Assembly (NCBI GenBank): GCA_905182995.1
Contig: CAJJDP010000072.1
Location: 12,934 to 76,933 of the forward strand
DNA length: 64,000 nucleotides
Origin: Paramecium octaurelia
Taxonomy: Eukaryota; Ciliophora; Oligohymenophorea; Peniculida; Parameciidae
Reading direction: 5' to 3'
Part shown: piece after piece, positions 25,570-40,844 of the stretch
Position numbering within the stretch: the first letter of the stretch is position 1
Layout: the number at the start of each line of letters is the position of its first letter
Notes under the pieces: model-generated
Databases searched by the model: none
Told to the model about the DNA's origin: nothing
The model's input: only the letters and a program-made list of their open reading frames with translations
Made by a program: the position numbers and the translations under genes

Positions 25570-27010
25570 ATGGGACTCTGTTCCAGTAAGACAAATAAAG
25601 AACTTAATAAAGAAGATAATAACAATAACAATTAAGTTGGGCAAGAAAATAATAGTTTTCATGGGGGATCATTTGTAAACCAACTTCAATAAAAATCATC
25701 GTTGGTTTAAACTCCAATTTTCCATTAGAATACAGGATCAATATAATAATAATCAAGTAAAGCCATATAATAAGGGCCTGAATTATCAATAAAATAAGGG
25801 TTTTCAGAAAATTTCCGGATGATTACTAAAAGCTTGGATTATATAATTGTAAAATAAATCAACTCTGATATTTAATATAAGGCTTATGTTTATAAAAAGT
25901 AATTTTAGGATAGCGAGGAACTTATTAATAGAATGATTTCTATGCCATTGGTATAAACATGAAATTATGTAGAATCATGAGTTTATAATCAAGCTTATAG
26001 ACATCTATGATGATGAGTAAAATTATTATGCCTTATATGAGCATTAAGAAATGAAAAAATTAAGCGAATATTTAAAAATGAATAAACTTAGCGTAGAAAG
26101 TGCAGGTATCATATTTAATAAGATGGTTGATATTATTGGATATCTACATTCAGAATCATATTGTCATGGAGCAATTCATTTTGATACTTTTAATTGTATA
26201 TAGGATAGATCTGAAATCAATTTATTATTAGTTCAAACAAAAAACATATACTTAAAATTACCAACAAAAATCACTTAGAAAAACGACGTATAAGCATTGG
26301 GATTGATTGGGTTCTAGTTATTAACTGGCCATCCCTTTAGAATTATGCTGAATAAATCATCAAAATGGGAAATCAAAAAGGAATTAAATGAAGAATTTGA
26401 TTGCCTGAAATTGCCAAATAAGATATGTAAATTAATTATGAAAATGATTGATCCAATACCATTGCATCGTTTATCTTTATAGCAAGTAAAAGAAATGAGC
26501 TGGATATAAAATCTAGATTCAAGGAATACAATTGGTAATTCGTTTTAAAAATTAAAATGCATAAAATTTAATTCATTAACTTCTGTTTTAACTTATTTTA
26601 TAATTGAGAGATCTCTCTACAATGAAAAACTGAGACTTACTGGTTTATTTAATCAATATGATCTTGACGCAGATGGAAAAATAGATATGGTTGAGTTTTT
26701 CCAATTATTTTCGATTGCAACATAAAATTATAAATATAAAAAGAGCAGTGAGAAAATTTATGAACTTTTAGATGAGGATGATAAATCAAAGATTTACTTA
26801 TAATAATTTTTAATAGTCGCCATCGATTTAGAATAACTATTAAATGAAAATGTTATTTCATAATCTTATATGTAATTATCAAATAAAAATGGTTATATAA
26901 CTGTTAAAAGTATTACTAAAAAAATTGATATCGAAGAATAGCAATTATTAGAGATGTTTTCAGAAGTAACAGATTTCGATAGAGTAATAAAATTGATAAA
27001 TTTTAGTTGA
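25570..27010 (+). CDS. CDPK-like pseudokinase with one EF-hand
   Basis: ATG 25570 opens MGLCSSK, a likely myristoylation/palmitoylation signal as in many CDPKs. About 95 Gln/Asn/Ser-rich residues follow, then a kinase-fold region. A 22-nt intron, 25951-25972, restores the frame (ISMPL|NHEFIIKLIDIYDD). The hinge-like ...YYALYEHQEMKKLSEYLK and helices are present, but the catalytic loop reads CHGAIHFDTFN in place of HRD...N, and the DFG site is absent (YLKLP), so catalysis is unlikely. Near the C-terminus there is one good EF-hand loop (DLDADGKIDMVEF) and a second degenerate one (LLDEDDKSKIYL). TGA 27008-27010. Probably a membrane-bound Ca2+-responsive scaffold derived from a calcium-dependent protein kinase; the role is inference. 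Converges on the thioredoxin reductase gene. Confidence 0.8.
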
Positions 27011-27197
27011 ACTTCCTTGAGTATAAGCAATTGCTGTAAGATTATTAATGAAGTAAGCAGCAAATCTTCCTTGTTTAAATTTTGAAATTTATTTTATATT
27101 ATCTAATCGAAATTAGATTTGCAAGAAACTCTTAATAAATAAATGTTAAAGTTGAAATAACAAATAATTTATGAAATAAATTCACCATCTCCATTAA

Positions 27198-27257
27198 ATA
27201 TTTCATCAGCATAATATCTTTAGAGAGCAATTTGGATATAATGCATCATTAAAATAT
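27198..27257 (-). promoter_or_regulatory. SECIS element (selenocysteine insertion) in the thioredoxin reductase 3' UTR
   Basis: Read on the minus strand. The lower helix is ATATTT (27257-27252) with AAATAT (27203-27198). The non-Watson-Crick quartet is TGAT (27248-27245) facing TGAT (27208-27205). The upper stem is GCATTATATC (27244-27235) with GATATTATGC (27218-27209), nine of ten pairs and one T-T mismatch. The apical loop is 16 nt, with AAA at 27233-27231 on its 5' side, 12 nt after ATGA. These are the defining parts of a eukaryotic SECIS, and it begins about 50-60 nt beyond the final stop of a gene with an in-frame TGA at the Sec site. Helix pairing is checked by eye only. Confidence 0.85.
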
Positions 27258-27305
27258 ATACGTAAGTATATATTTATTTAATAGAGAGTATTAATTATGA
27301 GAATC

Positions 27306-28934
<1,629 letters not shown>

Positions 28935-29276
28935 ATTAATTTAACTTAATACTTAATATAATCACAAATAAAAATTGTTATAGTTTAAGTTTTCATCATT
29001 AAAGTTTATAACAACAAAGTCTATTTTACACTTAAATTATCAAGAATTTGTGGAATTAACTTTGCAACTTGCTATTTTGTTTTATCCTTTTGCTCTTATA
29101 ATTAATCTATATATTATTTAATTCAAAATTCTAAATTTGAATTTAACACAACAACAATATAATTACTTAGCATATTGATATTCAGTAAGGATATCTAAAA
29201 TGCAAAGAAATATATAATAATTTTCATATAAATAAGTGAAGTATAAAATTTGGAGTTTATAAATAAATAAATTAAT
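28935..29276. promoter_or_regulatory. Divergent intergenic region, thioredoxin reductase / small Cys-tailed protein
   Basis: 342 bp between two start codons facing away from each other. The sequence is AT-rich and shows no coding frame or clear motif; it must hold the 5' signals of both genes. Shared regulation is possible but is inferred only from the arrangement. Confidence 0.5.
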
Positions 29277-29525
29277 ATGAATGAACGAATCGAAACTCAA
29301 ACATAAACTTATATTTGTATTACAGAGATTGAAAAAAAACAAAAAAAGTTTGTCTATCCAAGAGTTGACAAATACAATCATCCAATTATTAAAGGCGTGA
29401 AGGGGAAAAGAATTTCGTTCAGAGATATTATTGAGAAAAGAGAATTATGTGATATATATATAGTGTAAAAATATCACTAGAATAAGGACAATTCTAAATG
29501 TTCTTGTAGCTGTTCAATTTAATGA
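29277..29525 (+). CDS. Small uncharacterised protein (82 aa) with a Cys-Ser tail
   Basis: ATG 29277 to TGA 29523-29525, no intron needed. It begins MNERIETQTQTYICITEIEK. A basic core follows with FVYPRVDKYNHPIIKGVKGK and RISFRDIIEKRELCD. The end is KCSCSCSIQ: three cysteines alternating with serines. There is no signal peptide or membrane segment. I do not know the family. The gene lies head-to-head with the Sec-containing thioredoxin reductase, so a redox or metal-related role of the Cys tail is a thought, not a finding. The ORF is short, but its composition and clean start and stop favour a real gene. Confidence 0.6.
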
Positions 29526-29661
29526 ATCTATTTATATTATTTGTCTAAATATTTATGAAGATAAAATAATTAGATAATTTTGCTATATGCAATATCTTAA
29601 TTTATGGTTTCAAATAAAGAAAAATTATTAAGTTTAAAATGAAAAGTGATCATGATCTAAT

Positions 29662-31779
29662 TCATTATTTTAAGGCATGCATATTTTACAAAAACTCCTT
29701 GCATCTATTTATCAGAACACTATTATTCGCACCCAACTAAGACTATGTTCGTTAATGATTAACTAAGTTTTATTTGCTTCTTTAATCAGAAATACCTTTT
29801 TGCATCAAATAAGTTTGATAATTCACACTAGTGGCTACAAATATTAATTTAAAATAAATACCTTTTTAATACATCCCACTTTATTATGGCTACTAAGGCA
29901 TCGAAGATTATGGTATATTTTATATGCTTTAGACATTTTAATCAATTAAAAAACTATTGTCTTTGGATATTTTTTTTCCATAGTTAAAGCTTGAATTTGT
30001 TTTTTCAGCTGGAAAATAAAAAGAAGTGCTTGTACCGCTAGTAGGCATTTTAGTACTCATTCTTTTTTAAGTAGAAACATTATTTGATTATTATTATTAT
30101 TACTATTATTATTATTATTATTACTATTATTATTGTTGTTGTTATTATTATTATTGATATTATTATTACTGTTATTATTATTTTAACTAATTATTTGAAT
30201 TTTAATTCAGTGCTGCGTACACACTTACTGAAGGTGGTCTTTATTATGGATTAGATATTTATGGTTTTTAATTAGGTTATGTCCACATAGACAAAATCTA
30301 TTTTTTCGATAAGGAAGTATCTCTTTCTAATTTATTGTTATTATTTGTGACTTCAACCATATTTTTGGATCTTTAATTTTCTTTATTTACTTCTTTACCA
30401 AATTACCCACTAATAAATTCTTTACTCATATTCACATTTTATTATGCAAAATAATCCTTTGAGCTATAATCTTTTGGAAGGTAATCCTTTATACAATAAT
30501 CCTTTGATTACACTTCCCTGTTTCCATAATCTTTGATTTATTGCATAATGTTAGTGTCGGATTATCTAATTATAGGTTATTCACTTGGGAGTGTTGTATT
30601 TGAAGGTCCCACTGGCTTTTTTGATGGCTATTAAAAGCTTTAGGTTCTTCTTCTTTCCTATTATTATTAGTGAACCTCATTAGCTTTTAAAGAGTTTTCA
30701 AATTTATTTTCAATCTTAGTCTCATGTTTTTAATCATATTTTTTAGTTATTTCTTAATATAATGCTTCTCTATATTCCTTAATACTAAATTTCTTATTAT
30801 CATTCATTGATATTTTAATCGGGTTTGATGTGGGTTCTTACTATTCGTTGTGAAATGCATTGACATAAGGATGTCTCAGGGCTTCCTCTACAGTTATTCT
30901 GGTATAAGGGTTAAATGACAACAACTTTCGAATTAAATCCAAAGCCTAAGGTGTTGCTTTAGGAAAATAATTAGTAAATCCAATTCGAGCTCCTTTTGGA
31001 ATATTGTTGACTATTTAAGATGCTAACGGAGCTTGTACACTTTCTAACTCTGATGTTGAGGGTCTACCAATAACTTCAATAATTCTTTCAATTTAATTTA
31101 GAGTAGAACTCCCAGGAAAAATAGGTTTCCCATTGATCATTTCCCCTAAGATGCAGCCAACTGACCACATATCGACAGCTTTTGTGTAGAAAGTGGATCC
31201 TAGAAGGATCTCTGGAGCTCTGTACCAACGAGTTGCTACATATTCAGTCAAAATGGCATTTTCATCTTGTGGCATGAGAAGGCTTCTTGCAAGTCCAAAA
31301 TCTGCAACCTTTACATTGCACTCAGCATCTAATAAAACATTTGAAGGTTTTAAATCTCGATGGATTATTTCAGCTGAATGAATATACTTAAGTGCTTTGA
31401 GTATCTGGTAGATAATATATCTAAAATAGTAATAAGAATACCTTTAATGAATTTCTTCAAGTATTCCACCTCGAATGACAGCATGAAGATCTGTTTCCAT
31501 GAAATCAAAAACTATGTAAAGATCCTTGTTATTATCAGCCTTATGAATATTTGTCATTCGAATAACATTGTCATGAGCCATCTCTTGTAAAAACATTACC
31601 TCTCGAAATGTGCGTTGTGCATCTGTGGCATTGTGAAAAGCATCAAATACTTTCTTCAGAGCAACTATTTATTTTGTTTTTCGAACTATCGCTTTCCATA
31701 CAACACCATAAGCTCCTTTTCCCATTTTCTAGATTATTTCATACTTCTGCATAATATGAGTCTCAATTTCCTCAGTCAT
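29662..31779 (-). CDS. Atypical MAP kinase, MAPK15/ERK7-like, with polyglutamine tail
   Basis: ATG 31779 gives [20 protein letters not shown]. The kinase domain covers about residues 10-310: glycine loop [17 protein letters not shown] lysine, catalytic loop [16 protein letters not shown] as [10 protein letters not shown], activation loop with the TEY phosphosite ([19 protein letters not shown]), and the MAPK region [19 protein letters not shown] 21-nt intron lies near 31440-31420. TEY with this loop and the long C-terminal tail are typical of ERK7/MAPK15, known in other organisms for roles at basal bodies and cilia. The ~350-residue tail is Gln/Asn/Ser-rich, with about 30 Gln interrupted by one Tyr (about 30087-30183), and ends EFLQNMHALKQ at TGA 29664-29662. 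A 27-nt intron near 29890-29860 is inferred. Confidence 0.88.
30087..30183 (-). repeat. Coding trinucleotide repeat (TAA/TAG/CAA) specifying polyglutamine
   Basis: On the coding strand the run is mostly TAA with a few TAG, CAA and one CAG, giving 23 Gln, after a Tyr and 7 more Gln. In the standard code this would be a row of stop codons. It sits in the tail of the MAPK15-like kinase and is the most likely place for length variation in the gene. Confidence 0.85.
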
Positions 31780-32127
31780 TTTAAAATAAATTAACTGTTA
31801 AAAATAATTATATAGAAACATTAATCTTTAACCAATTGCATTCTAATTATTGACAATAAGAATCAGATTCTGTTATCTTATTAACCGAATTATTTTGAAT
31901 CAATCAAGCATGTACCCACGACCTTCTATTTTTCAATTTACCTATATTTCGTTAATTTTACTTATATTTGATTTCTAGTTGATATGAGTAAAGACTGAAA
32001 CACAGAAAATTTAACATACCCAATATTGAATTGATTCGGAATACAACCTAATTAATTAAACTTAACATTTTAGTAAAAATTGTGATAAATCTCTAAATAT
32101 TATAATAAACTTTGACTAATATTATTA

Positions 32128-32430
32128 ATGAATAAATAATAAAAAAATAAATCGCTTCCACCAGCAAAAGCTAATGTTCAACACAAACCTAATTAGTTTT
32201 AAGAAATAGAAAATTGCAAATAGGCAATCAAAGATATAATTTAACATACTGAAACTGAAAATAAACCTAAATAATCTCAACATAGATCAGTCGATAAGAC
32301 TTAATAAAAGAAGTAAATACATTCCACTGTGTAAGAATACAATGGAAATGTTGGCAAAATGTTCACTTCTACAAAATATGGTGTTTAGTACATGCAGAAG
32401 AAAGTTATGCATAATATTGATCAACTATGA
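32128..32430 (+). CDS. Small uncharacterised polar protein (100 aa)
   Basis: ATG 32128 to TGA 32428-32430 in one exon. The protein is hydrophilic and rich in Gln, Lys and His: it starts MNKQQKNKSLPPAKANVQHK, has DIIQHTETENKPKQSQHR in the middle, and ends MHNIDQL. A conserved-looking core near the end reads GNVGKMFTSTKYGVQYMQKK. No signal peptide, membrane segment or domain that I know. It is transcribed away from the MAPK15-like kinase, with 348 bp between the two starts. The even coding composition supports a real gene. Confidence 0.6.
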
Positions 32431-33034
32431 ATTTGATTATTTTATTATATTAATTATGCTTGATATTGTATTCACAGCCAAATGAGTGATGATATTTTCA
32501 GAGGAATATTTAAATTTTAAATAATACTCCGACTATTATAAAAGTGGAGTAACTCCAATTTAAATGGAAAATAAATTTAAAAATATGTCTTCATATAATG
32601 TTTTCTTATTTTAGACATAAATGCTCTTAAATTAATATTTCTATTTGAATTTTAACTTTTTTATAATTAATGTCAAAAGTATAAGACAACTTATAAATTT
32701 ATATTATGTGATTTTATAATAATTCCATAAATAGAAAATCAGTTTAAAGAAACTAGATGTAAGAGTTACTAATACTATTAGGTTCAGTTATATGATTTCA
32801 ATTATAAATGTTTTTGAGAGTGGGACTTGTTGTTTTCTCATAAAAAAAGGTCTTTTGAAAATTATCAGTTCTACTTAAATTTTTATTTCTTTAGGAGTGG
32901 GAGGAAAGCAAAGTAGGATTGAAAAGTATCTTTAGATTTTTAAATCTAGAGAATTGAAAAAAATCTAAAAAAGATTAAGTTATGAAAGTTTAATTAGTAT
33001 GTAATTTATTTATAGTTTTTTATATATTAAAACA
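32431..33034. other. Intergenic region, 0.6 kb
   Basis: AT-rich sequence between two plus-strand genes. A TGA-free frame from ATG about 32482 to 32820 exists (MSDDIFRGIFKFQIIL...), but it is mostly low-complexity, has no intron and resembles no family. The last part is the leader of the histidine kinase gene. Confidence 0.4.
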
Positions 33035-35812
33035 ATGTTAATATGGTTAAGAAAATAAAAAAGATTAGCATTAGAAATATACGAAGATTATAATGACTCC
33101 ATTTATATTGATTGCCAGAATGAGTTAATTATCTCTCAATTCTGGCCTCTATTTGTGACAATAATGAAAATCTATTTGTTTTACAGTATTGTATTGATAA
33201 TGATAAATAATATTGAAGAATACTAATCATATAATAGTTAACAAGTTACTCTTTATACATATTTATTAATTATGCTTCCTTTAGCTACGATAGTATATGA
33301 TAAATGGATAATCCAAAAATTATCCAAAAGGTAGAAGGTAGCTCTTACACAAATACTCTTTATTATGTTCGAAACCTTATTGTAGCTGTATTTATAACAA
33401 TTGCTAATGGAGTATGAGAGTTTGCAGAGATTAATAGGTATTCTTTTAATATTTATAATAATGCAAATTGTAATGGCAACAATGAACAATTTCAAATTAA
33501 GATTAATCATTCTAATTAAATTTTTTGTTTACTTAGGCTACAAAACTGAATTCACCATCTTTTATTGTTTATTCACTTACCATATTGTTTTTTTGAATTT
33601 ACTCCTTGTCTATTACTGGGATCAGCAAATAATGAGATTGAGTAAGATTAAACATTTTGCTGAGCAATCTCTAAGAAGCATCCCAACAGCGGTTTGTATA
33701 TTAAATTCAGATTGTGAATAAGTCTTATTTTCAAATAGATACATGAAGAAATTAATAGAAAAATCTCACACAAAGACAAAAACATTTATGACCAAGTCTG
33801 TAAAATAGGACTATCTGTTCTAGACTCAGCCATCAATTATGAGCAATTATGATGAGATTTTCTTATTTTTTTCTTAGATGTTTGCAAATGTTGAAGATGT
33901 AAAGAACCTATTGCCACCAGATTCAAGTAAGTTCAACCTTGATATTTTGGATGATGAATAATTAAACTTAAATCAAGTCATTCAATGTATAGTAAAGACT
34001 GACAAAAAGACCTAAGGCAAAATATACACTTTAAGATGTTAATTCATAGATCGTCCAGAGTTGGCTATCGACGAATCACAGAAAGTAGTTATTGAAGTGA
34101 AGATGAAAACACTCTTGCAATATGAGGATAATAAACATGCAACTCTAATTAATCTTTATGATATATCTACAAATTTAAAGTCTATCTATTATAAGAATCT
34201 GAATTAATTTAAAAGCAAAGTAATAAGATCCATATCTCACGAGTTGAGGACTAGATTAAATGCAATTTAGGGCATGATCTAGATGGTGTAAAATTACAAT
34301 TAAAATTTTGATTGGGAAGTGAAGAAATACTTAAGGGCTGCTTTCAATAACTGCAGAATTTAAAATTTTATTATTGGTTCAATAATTGATTATAATTTAT
34401 TGAGGGAAAGAAAACTGCCTACTAAATTAGATAAGGTGAGAATTAACGTATTAATTTAGGAAGTGATGGATTTATTCAAAGACGAAGCAGAATTAAAATA
34501 TGTAAAGATTAAATATGAGGATAAAATACAGTCAAATAACTATGAATTGTTGGATTCCGAGAAATTTCAGAGCATACTAATTCACATCATATCTAATAGC
34601 ATTAGATTTAGTAAATCTGATGGATTAATTTCAATTAGATTATCAAAAGATTTAAGTACCAATAATAATAATACGAACAGTTACATTTAAATACCAGACA
34701 ATAAGTAATAAAATAATAAGCATTCGAAATTGCAAGTTCCTCATTCATATTCTCCTCAGCAGTAGAGATTGAGTGGAAGCGATTGTTGTCATGACTCATC
34801 GAATAATAATAAATAACGCAGAACCATTAGCAAATACAAGATGGCCAGCCAATTTTCTTCGAATGGAAATTTGTCTACAAACCTTGCTGATGTATACATG
34901 ATTGAGGTGAGAGACAATGGTTTGGGAATGACTGCAGAAAGATTGGAGTATATTCGATCTTTGTTAAATGGGGAAGACTGTTAAGTTGAGAGAAATTCAA
35001 ATGATGCATCTTCTGGGATGATGCTTGGATTGCGAGCATCCAATTAATTAATAAAGAATGTGTCAGGAAAAGATGATAATTCAAATTACATTTCTATTGA
35101 TTCAGATATTGATAAGGGCACAACAATTTAAATGCACATAAAAATAAGGTTAATTTCAGGTGAAAATTTCTCTAGTGAATTGATATTGAAAGAGTCAAGT
35201 GTAGAAAATGAGGGAATTATACATTCCTATAACAATTTTAATTTAAAGTTAAGTCCTTGGTCAACTGGAGCTTAAATTCACACAAAGAACTAATGCTAAT
35301 GCGAGAACACTTTTATGATCGTAGATGATGAGCCTTATAATTTGATAGTGTTGGAATCTCTCTTAAAGAAATTGCAACATCAAGTGGTCAAGGCTGAAAA
35401 TGGTAAACATTGCATCCAATTACTGGAGAAAATGCTTGAACAATTTCAAGAACATAAATGTAAAGGATATAAAGGTATTATAATGGATTATTAAATGCCA
35501 ATCATGAATGGCGAAGAAGCAACTAAATACATCACATAGATTTGCAAAGATAAGTGCATTACCCCAATTCCTATATTTGGACTAACGGGGTTCTCTGGAG
35601 AGGATGAAATAAATAGATTATTAGAATCAGGAATGAGAGAAGTAATTGTTAAACCAATAACTATAAGAACTCTTGAGGATTTGATTAGTAATATTAGTAG
35701 GAGTGAATATCGATCTCTAGATTATGTTTCAAACATATCTTAACAATTTTAATTCATGGATATAGAATATGCTGAAGAGGATAAATTAGTGTTGGAATAG
35801 TCAGCTCATTGA
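33035..35812 (+). CDS. Membrane-bound hybrid histidine kinase with receiver domain
   Basis: A single 925-residue frame. ATG 33035 begins MLIWLRKQKRLALEIYED. Residues ~45-205 hold about five or six hydrophobic helices, so the sensor part lies in a membrane. The dimerisation/phosphoacceptor box is RSISHELRTRLNAI with His near residue 402; the usual Pro after RT is Arg. The ATPase domain has an N box (HIISNSIRF, ~521) and a G1 box (VRDNGLGMTAERL, ~626). Between them lies a low-complexity Asn/Gln/Ser insert of roughly 80 residues. The second Gly-rich box is SSGMMLGLRASN. The C-terminal receiver has VDDEPYN, the phosphoacceptor Asp ~818 in GIIMDYQMPIMNG, GLTGFSG and VIVKPI. Phosphorelay from His to the receiver Asp is expected. 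The stimulus is unknown. TGA 35810-35812. Confidence 0.92.
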
Positions 35813-35916
35813 CACTTGTATCAATGCTTTTTTGAATTATCTTGAAGCTTTATATTTTGTGTTTAATAAGCTATAATTAAATGTTAATAGGAAGTATTAT
35901 AAAAAACAGAATATTT

Positions 35917-37962
<2,046 letters not shown>

Positions 37963-38931
37963 TAAATTAACAATAAAAATAAGATTAGATTTTTTAACTT
38001 AATTTATAGATTGAACGTGCTACTCTACTATCATAATATTCATCAATAAGCCTCTAATTCATAGTAATAGATGCCATATGTCTCCAATTGTTATTTACAT
38101 AATCAAACCACAATTAATATTCTAATACCATTATGTAAAGCTTCTAATTATAAAATCATTTATACAATTTTGTCTTTCTAGTGTAATTTTTTTTAGTTTC
38201 CCAATTCTAAGATTGAATTACTTTTATTATATAAAATTAATATTTAAAAGAATGAAACACACTTCGAGCCTCTCAACAGAAAAAACTCTTCCGCCTGATC
38301 AATAATTGACAATTAATCATTCCATTCATTTAAATATTAATATAATTTTATATTATAAATAAACAAGAAATTGTGAAAAAGAAAATAAAAATGAAATTCA
38401 TAAAGTGTATGATTACTATCAATTTTTCAGTATATTGTGTTTAAATTAAAGGAACTTTAAATTTTTTATAATGGATAAATAACTAGCTTAGGCATATACG
38501 TTATTATAACTAAGATATCATTAATAAAAGCTCATAAGCGTTAACTTACATTGAGAGAGATACAAATGTTCAAAATGCATAAAAAGTATTACTAGAATTA
38601 TCAGTGTTCTTCAGACGAATTAAATTAACTAAAAACAGTATACTCTTGAAGTTTGGGTTTAGTTCTAGATTTTTACAAAGAATATGACTTATCTTATACT
38701 AATACTAGTTTTCAAGAAAATTATAAAAGTCACCACATTACAACTTAAATATATATATTGTTCAGAGTAAAAAAAAATGTATAATTGTAAGTCTTAAATT
38801 TAAAATAGATATCACAACACATAGTCTGCCATTAACATAAAGAAGCATTTAAAATAAGAAACGCCATGATTGGATATGACTAGATGTTTATATAAAAAAG
38901 TTGAAAGTCTTAAATACAAAATTATATACAA
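37963..38931. other. About 1 kb intergenic; possible short gene remnant
   Basis: Contains the left part of the second duplicated block (from 38130). On the plus strand near 38470-38700 a short frame looks protein-like (SSQALTYIERDTNVQNAQK ... RFLQRI, TGA) but has no ATG in frame; ATG 38471 opens another frame (MDKQLAQAYTLL). I could not join them with an intron. The same bases recur at 39829-40060. The rest is AT-rich without features. Confidence 0.3.
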
Positions 38932-39486
38932 TCAATAGAACATTTCAATTCTTTTATTAATCTGGATTATTGGCAGTTTTTGTATAAAATCCTGATTTTC
39001 AGTTAATTCATCTTAATCCTAAATCAAATCAATTGAAATGATTTCGTCATTTATTCCATCATTATCTAAATTGAACCTATCGAGAAAATTGGAGAATGTA
39101 GGAGTTCTTTCTAAGATTGAATCAATAATAGTTAAGCATTGATCTGCCGTTGCCCTCAGTTCTGGATTGAATTGAAGCATCTGTCTTAATAAATTCTAGT
39201 ATTATGGATTGATGTCTGATTGATTGATCAAATGCAACATCATTTTTTCATCATAATTGATTGACTCATGATCAAACAGATCTTTTCTAGTTAAACTATT
39301 TTTAAATAAAAAGAAGATACATTTTGTATAAAATGACACCGCAGCTAAAGATATCACATTTTTAAGTGAATATTTTGGACTTGATTTCAGGGGCAGTGTA
39401 ACCATGAACTCTACAATTGGGATGTCTAAATGTAATAAAAACGAAATTAATACTTATTTGGGAAATCAACTAGTCTGCATCCCAAT
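38130..39486. repeat. First copy of an exact 1357-bp direct repeat ending at an N
   Basis: 38130-39486 recurs at 39488-40844 with an offset of 1358 and the single N at 39487 in between. Ends and sampled internal lines match. It carries the 3' part of the first tandem kinase gene plus ~0.8 kb of downstream sequence. As at 11148, this fits two overlapping contigs set side by side. Confidence 0.9.
38932..39486 (-). CDS. Partial copy of tandem kinase A (3' part only), made by the contig overlap
   Basis: Same sequence as 40290-40844: the end of the kinase region (RVHGYTAPEIKSK, CDIFSCGVILYK) and the acidic tail ending INKRIEMFY, TGA 38934-38932. It stops at the N at 39487, so it has no start. It should not be counted as a separate gene. 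Confidence 0.85.
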
Positions 39487-39487
39487 N
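39487..39487. other. Assembly gap (single N)
   Basis: Sits exactly between two identical 1357-bp copies, as expected for an unmerged contig overlap. Confidence 0.9.
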
Positions 39488-40844
39488 ATTATGTAAAGCT
39501 TCTAATTATAAAATCATTTATACAATTTTGTCTTTCTAGTGTAATTTTTTTTAGTTTCCCAATTCTAAGATTGAATTACTTTTATTATATAAAATTAATA
39601 TTTAAAAGAATGAAACACACTTCGAGCCTCTCAACAGAAAAAACTCTTCCGCCTGATCAATAATTGACAATTAATCATTCCATTCATTTAAATATTAATA
39701 TAATTTTATATTATAAATAAACAAGAAATTGTGAAAAAGAAAATAAAAATGAAATTCATAAAGTGTATGATTACTATCAATTTTTCAGTATATTGTGTTT
39801 AAATTAAAGGAACTTTAAATTTTTTATAATGGATAAATAACTAGCTTAGGCATATACGTTATTATAACTAAGATATCATTAATAAAAGCTCATAAGCGTT
39901 AACTTACATTGAGAGAGATACAAATGTTCAAAATGCATAAAAAGTATTACTAGAATTATCAGTGTTCTTCAGACGAATTAAATTAACTAAAAACAGTATA
40001 CTCTTGAAGTTTGGGTTTAGTTCTAGATTTTTACAAAGAATATGACTTATCTTATACTAATACTAGTTTTCAAGAAAATTATAAAAGTCACCACATTACA
40101 ACTTAAATATATATATTGTTCAGAGTAAAAAAAAATGTATAATTGTAAGTCTTAAATTTAAAATAGATATCACAACACATAGTCTGCCATTAACATAAAG
40201 AAGCATTTAAAATAAGAAACGCCATGATTGGATATGACTAGATGTTTATATAAAAAAGTTGAAAGTCTTAAATACAAAATTATATACAATCAATAGAACA
40301 TTTCAATTCTTTTATTAATCTGGATTATTGGCAGTTTTTGTATAAAATCCTGATTTTCAGTTAATTCATCTTAATCCTAAATCAAATCAATTGAAATGAT
40401 TTCGTCATTTATTCCATCATTATCTAAATTGAACCTATCGAGAAAATTGGAGAATGTAGGAGTTCTTTCTAAGATTGAATCAATAATAGTTAAGCATTGA
40501 TCTGCCGTTGCCCTCAGTTCTGGATTGAATTGAAGCATCTGTCTTAATAAATTCTAGTATTATGGATTGATGTCTGATTGATTGATCAAATGCAACATCA
40601 TTTTTTCATCATAATTGATTGACTCATGATCAAACAGATCTTTTCTAGTTAAACTATTTTTAAATAAAAAGAAGATACATTTTGTATAAAATGACACCGC
40701 AGCTAAAGATATCACATTTTTAAGTGAATATTTTGGACTTGATTTCAGGGGCAGTGTAACCATGAACTCTACAATTGGGATGTCTAAATGTAATAAAAAC
40801 GAAATTAATACTTATTTGGGAAATCAACTAGTCTGCATCCCAAT
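39488..40844. repeat. Second copy of the 1357-bp direct repeat
   Basis: Counterpart of 38130-39486. To its right the sequence continues into the intact 5' part of tandem kinase A, so this copy is the one in proper context. Confidence 0.9.

Noticed and set aside
30087-30183. TTA-rich microsatellite considered as non-coding
   Set aside because: It lies inside the continuous kinase frame as polyglutamine under the ciliate code.
32482-32820. TGA-free plus-strand frame of ~112 codons
   Set aside because: Low-complexity, hydrophobic-aromatic filler without homologue or intron; left as uncertain intergenic sequence.
33253-33510. Minus-strand 85-aa frame
   Set aside because: Lies opposite the membrane region of the histidine kinase; no independent support.
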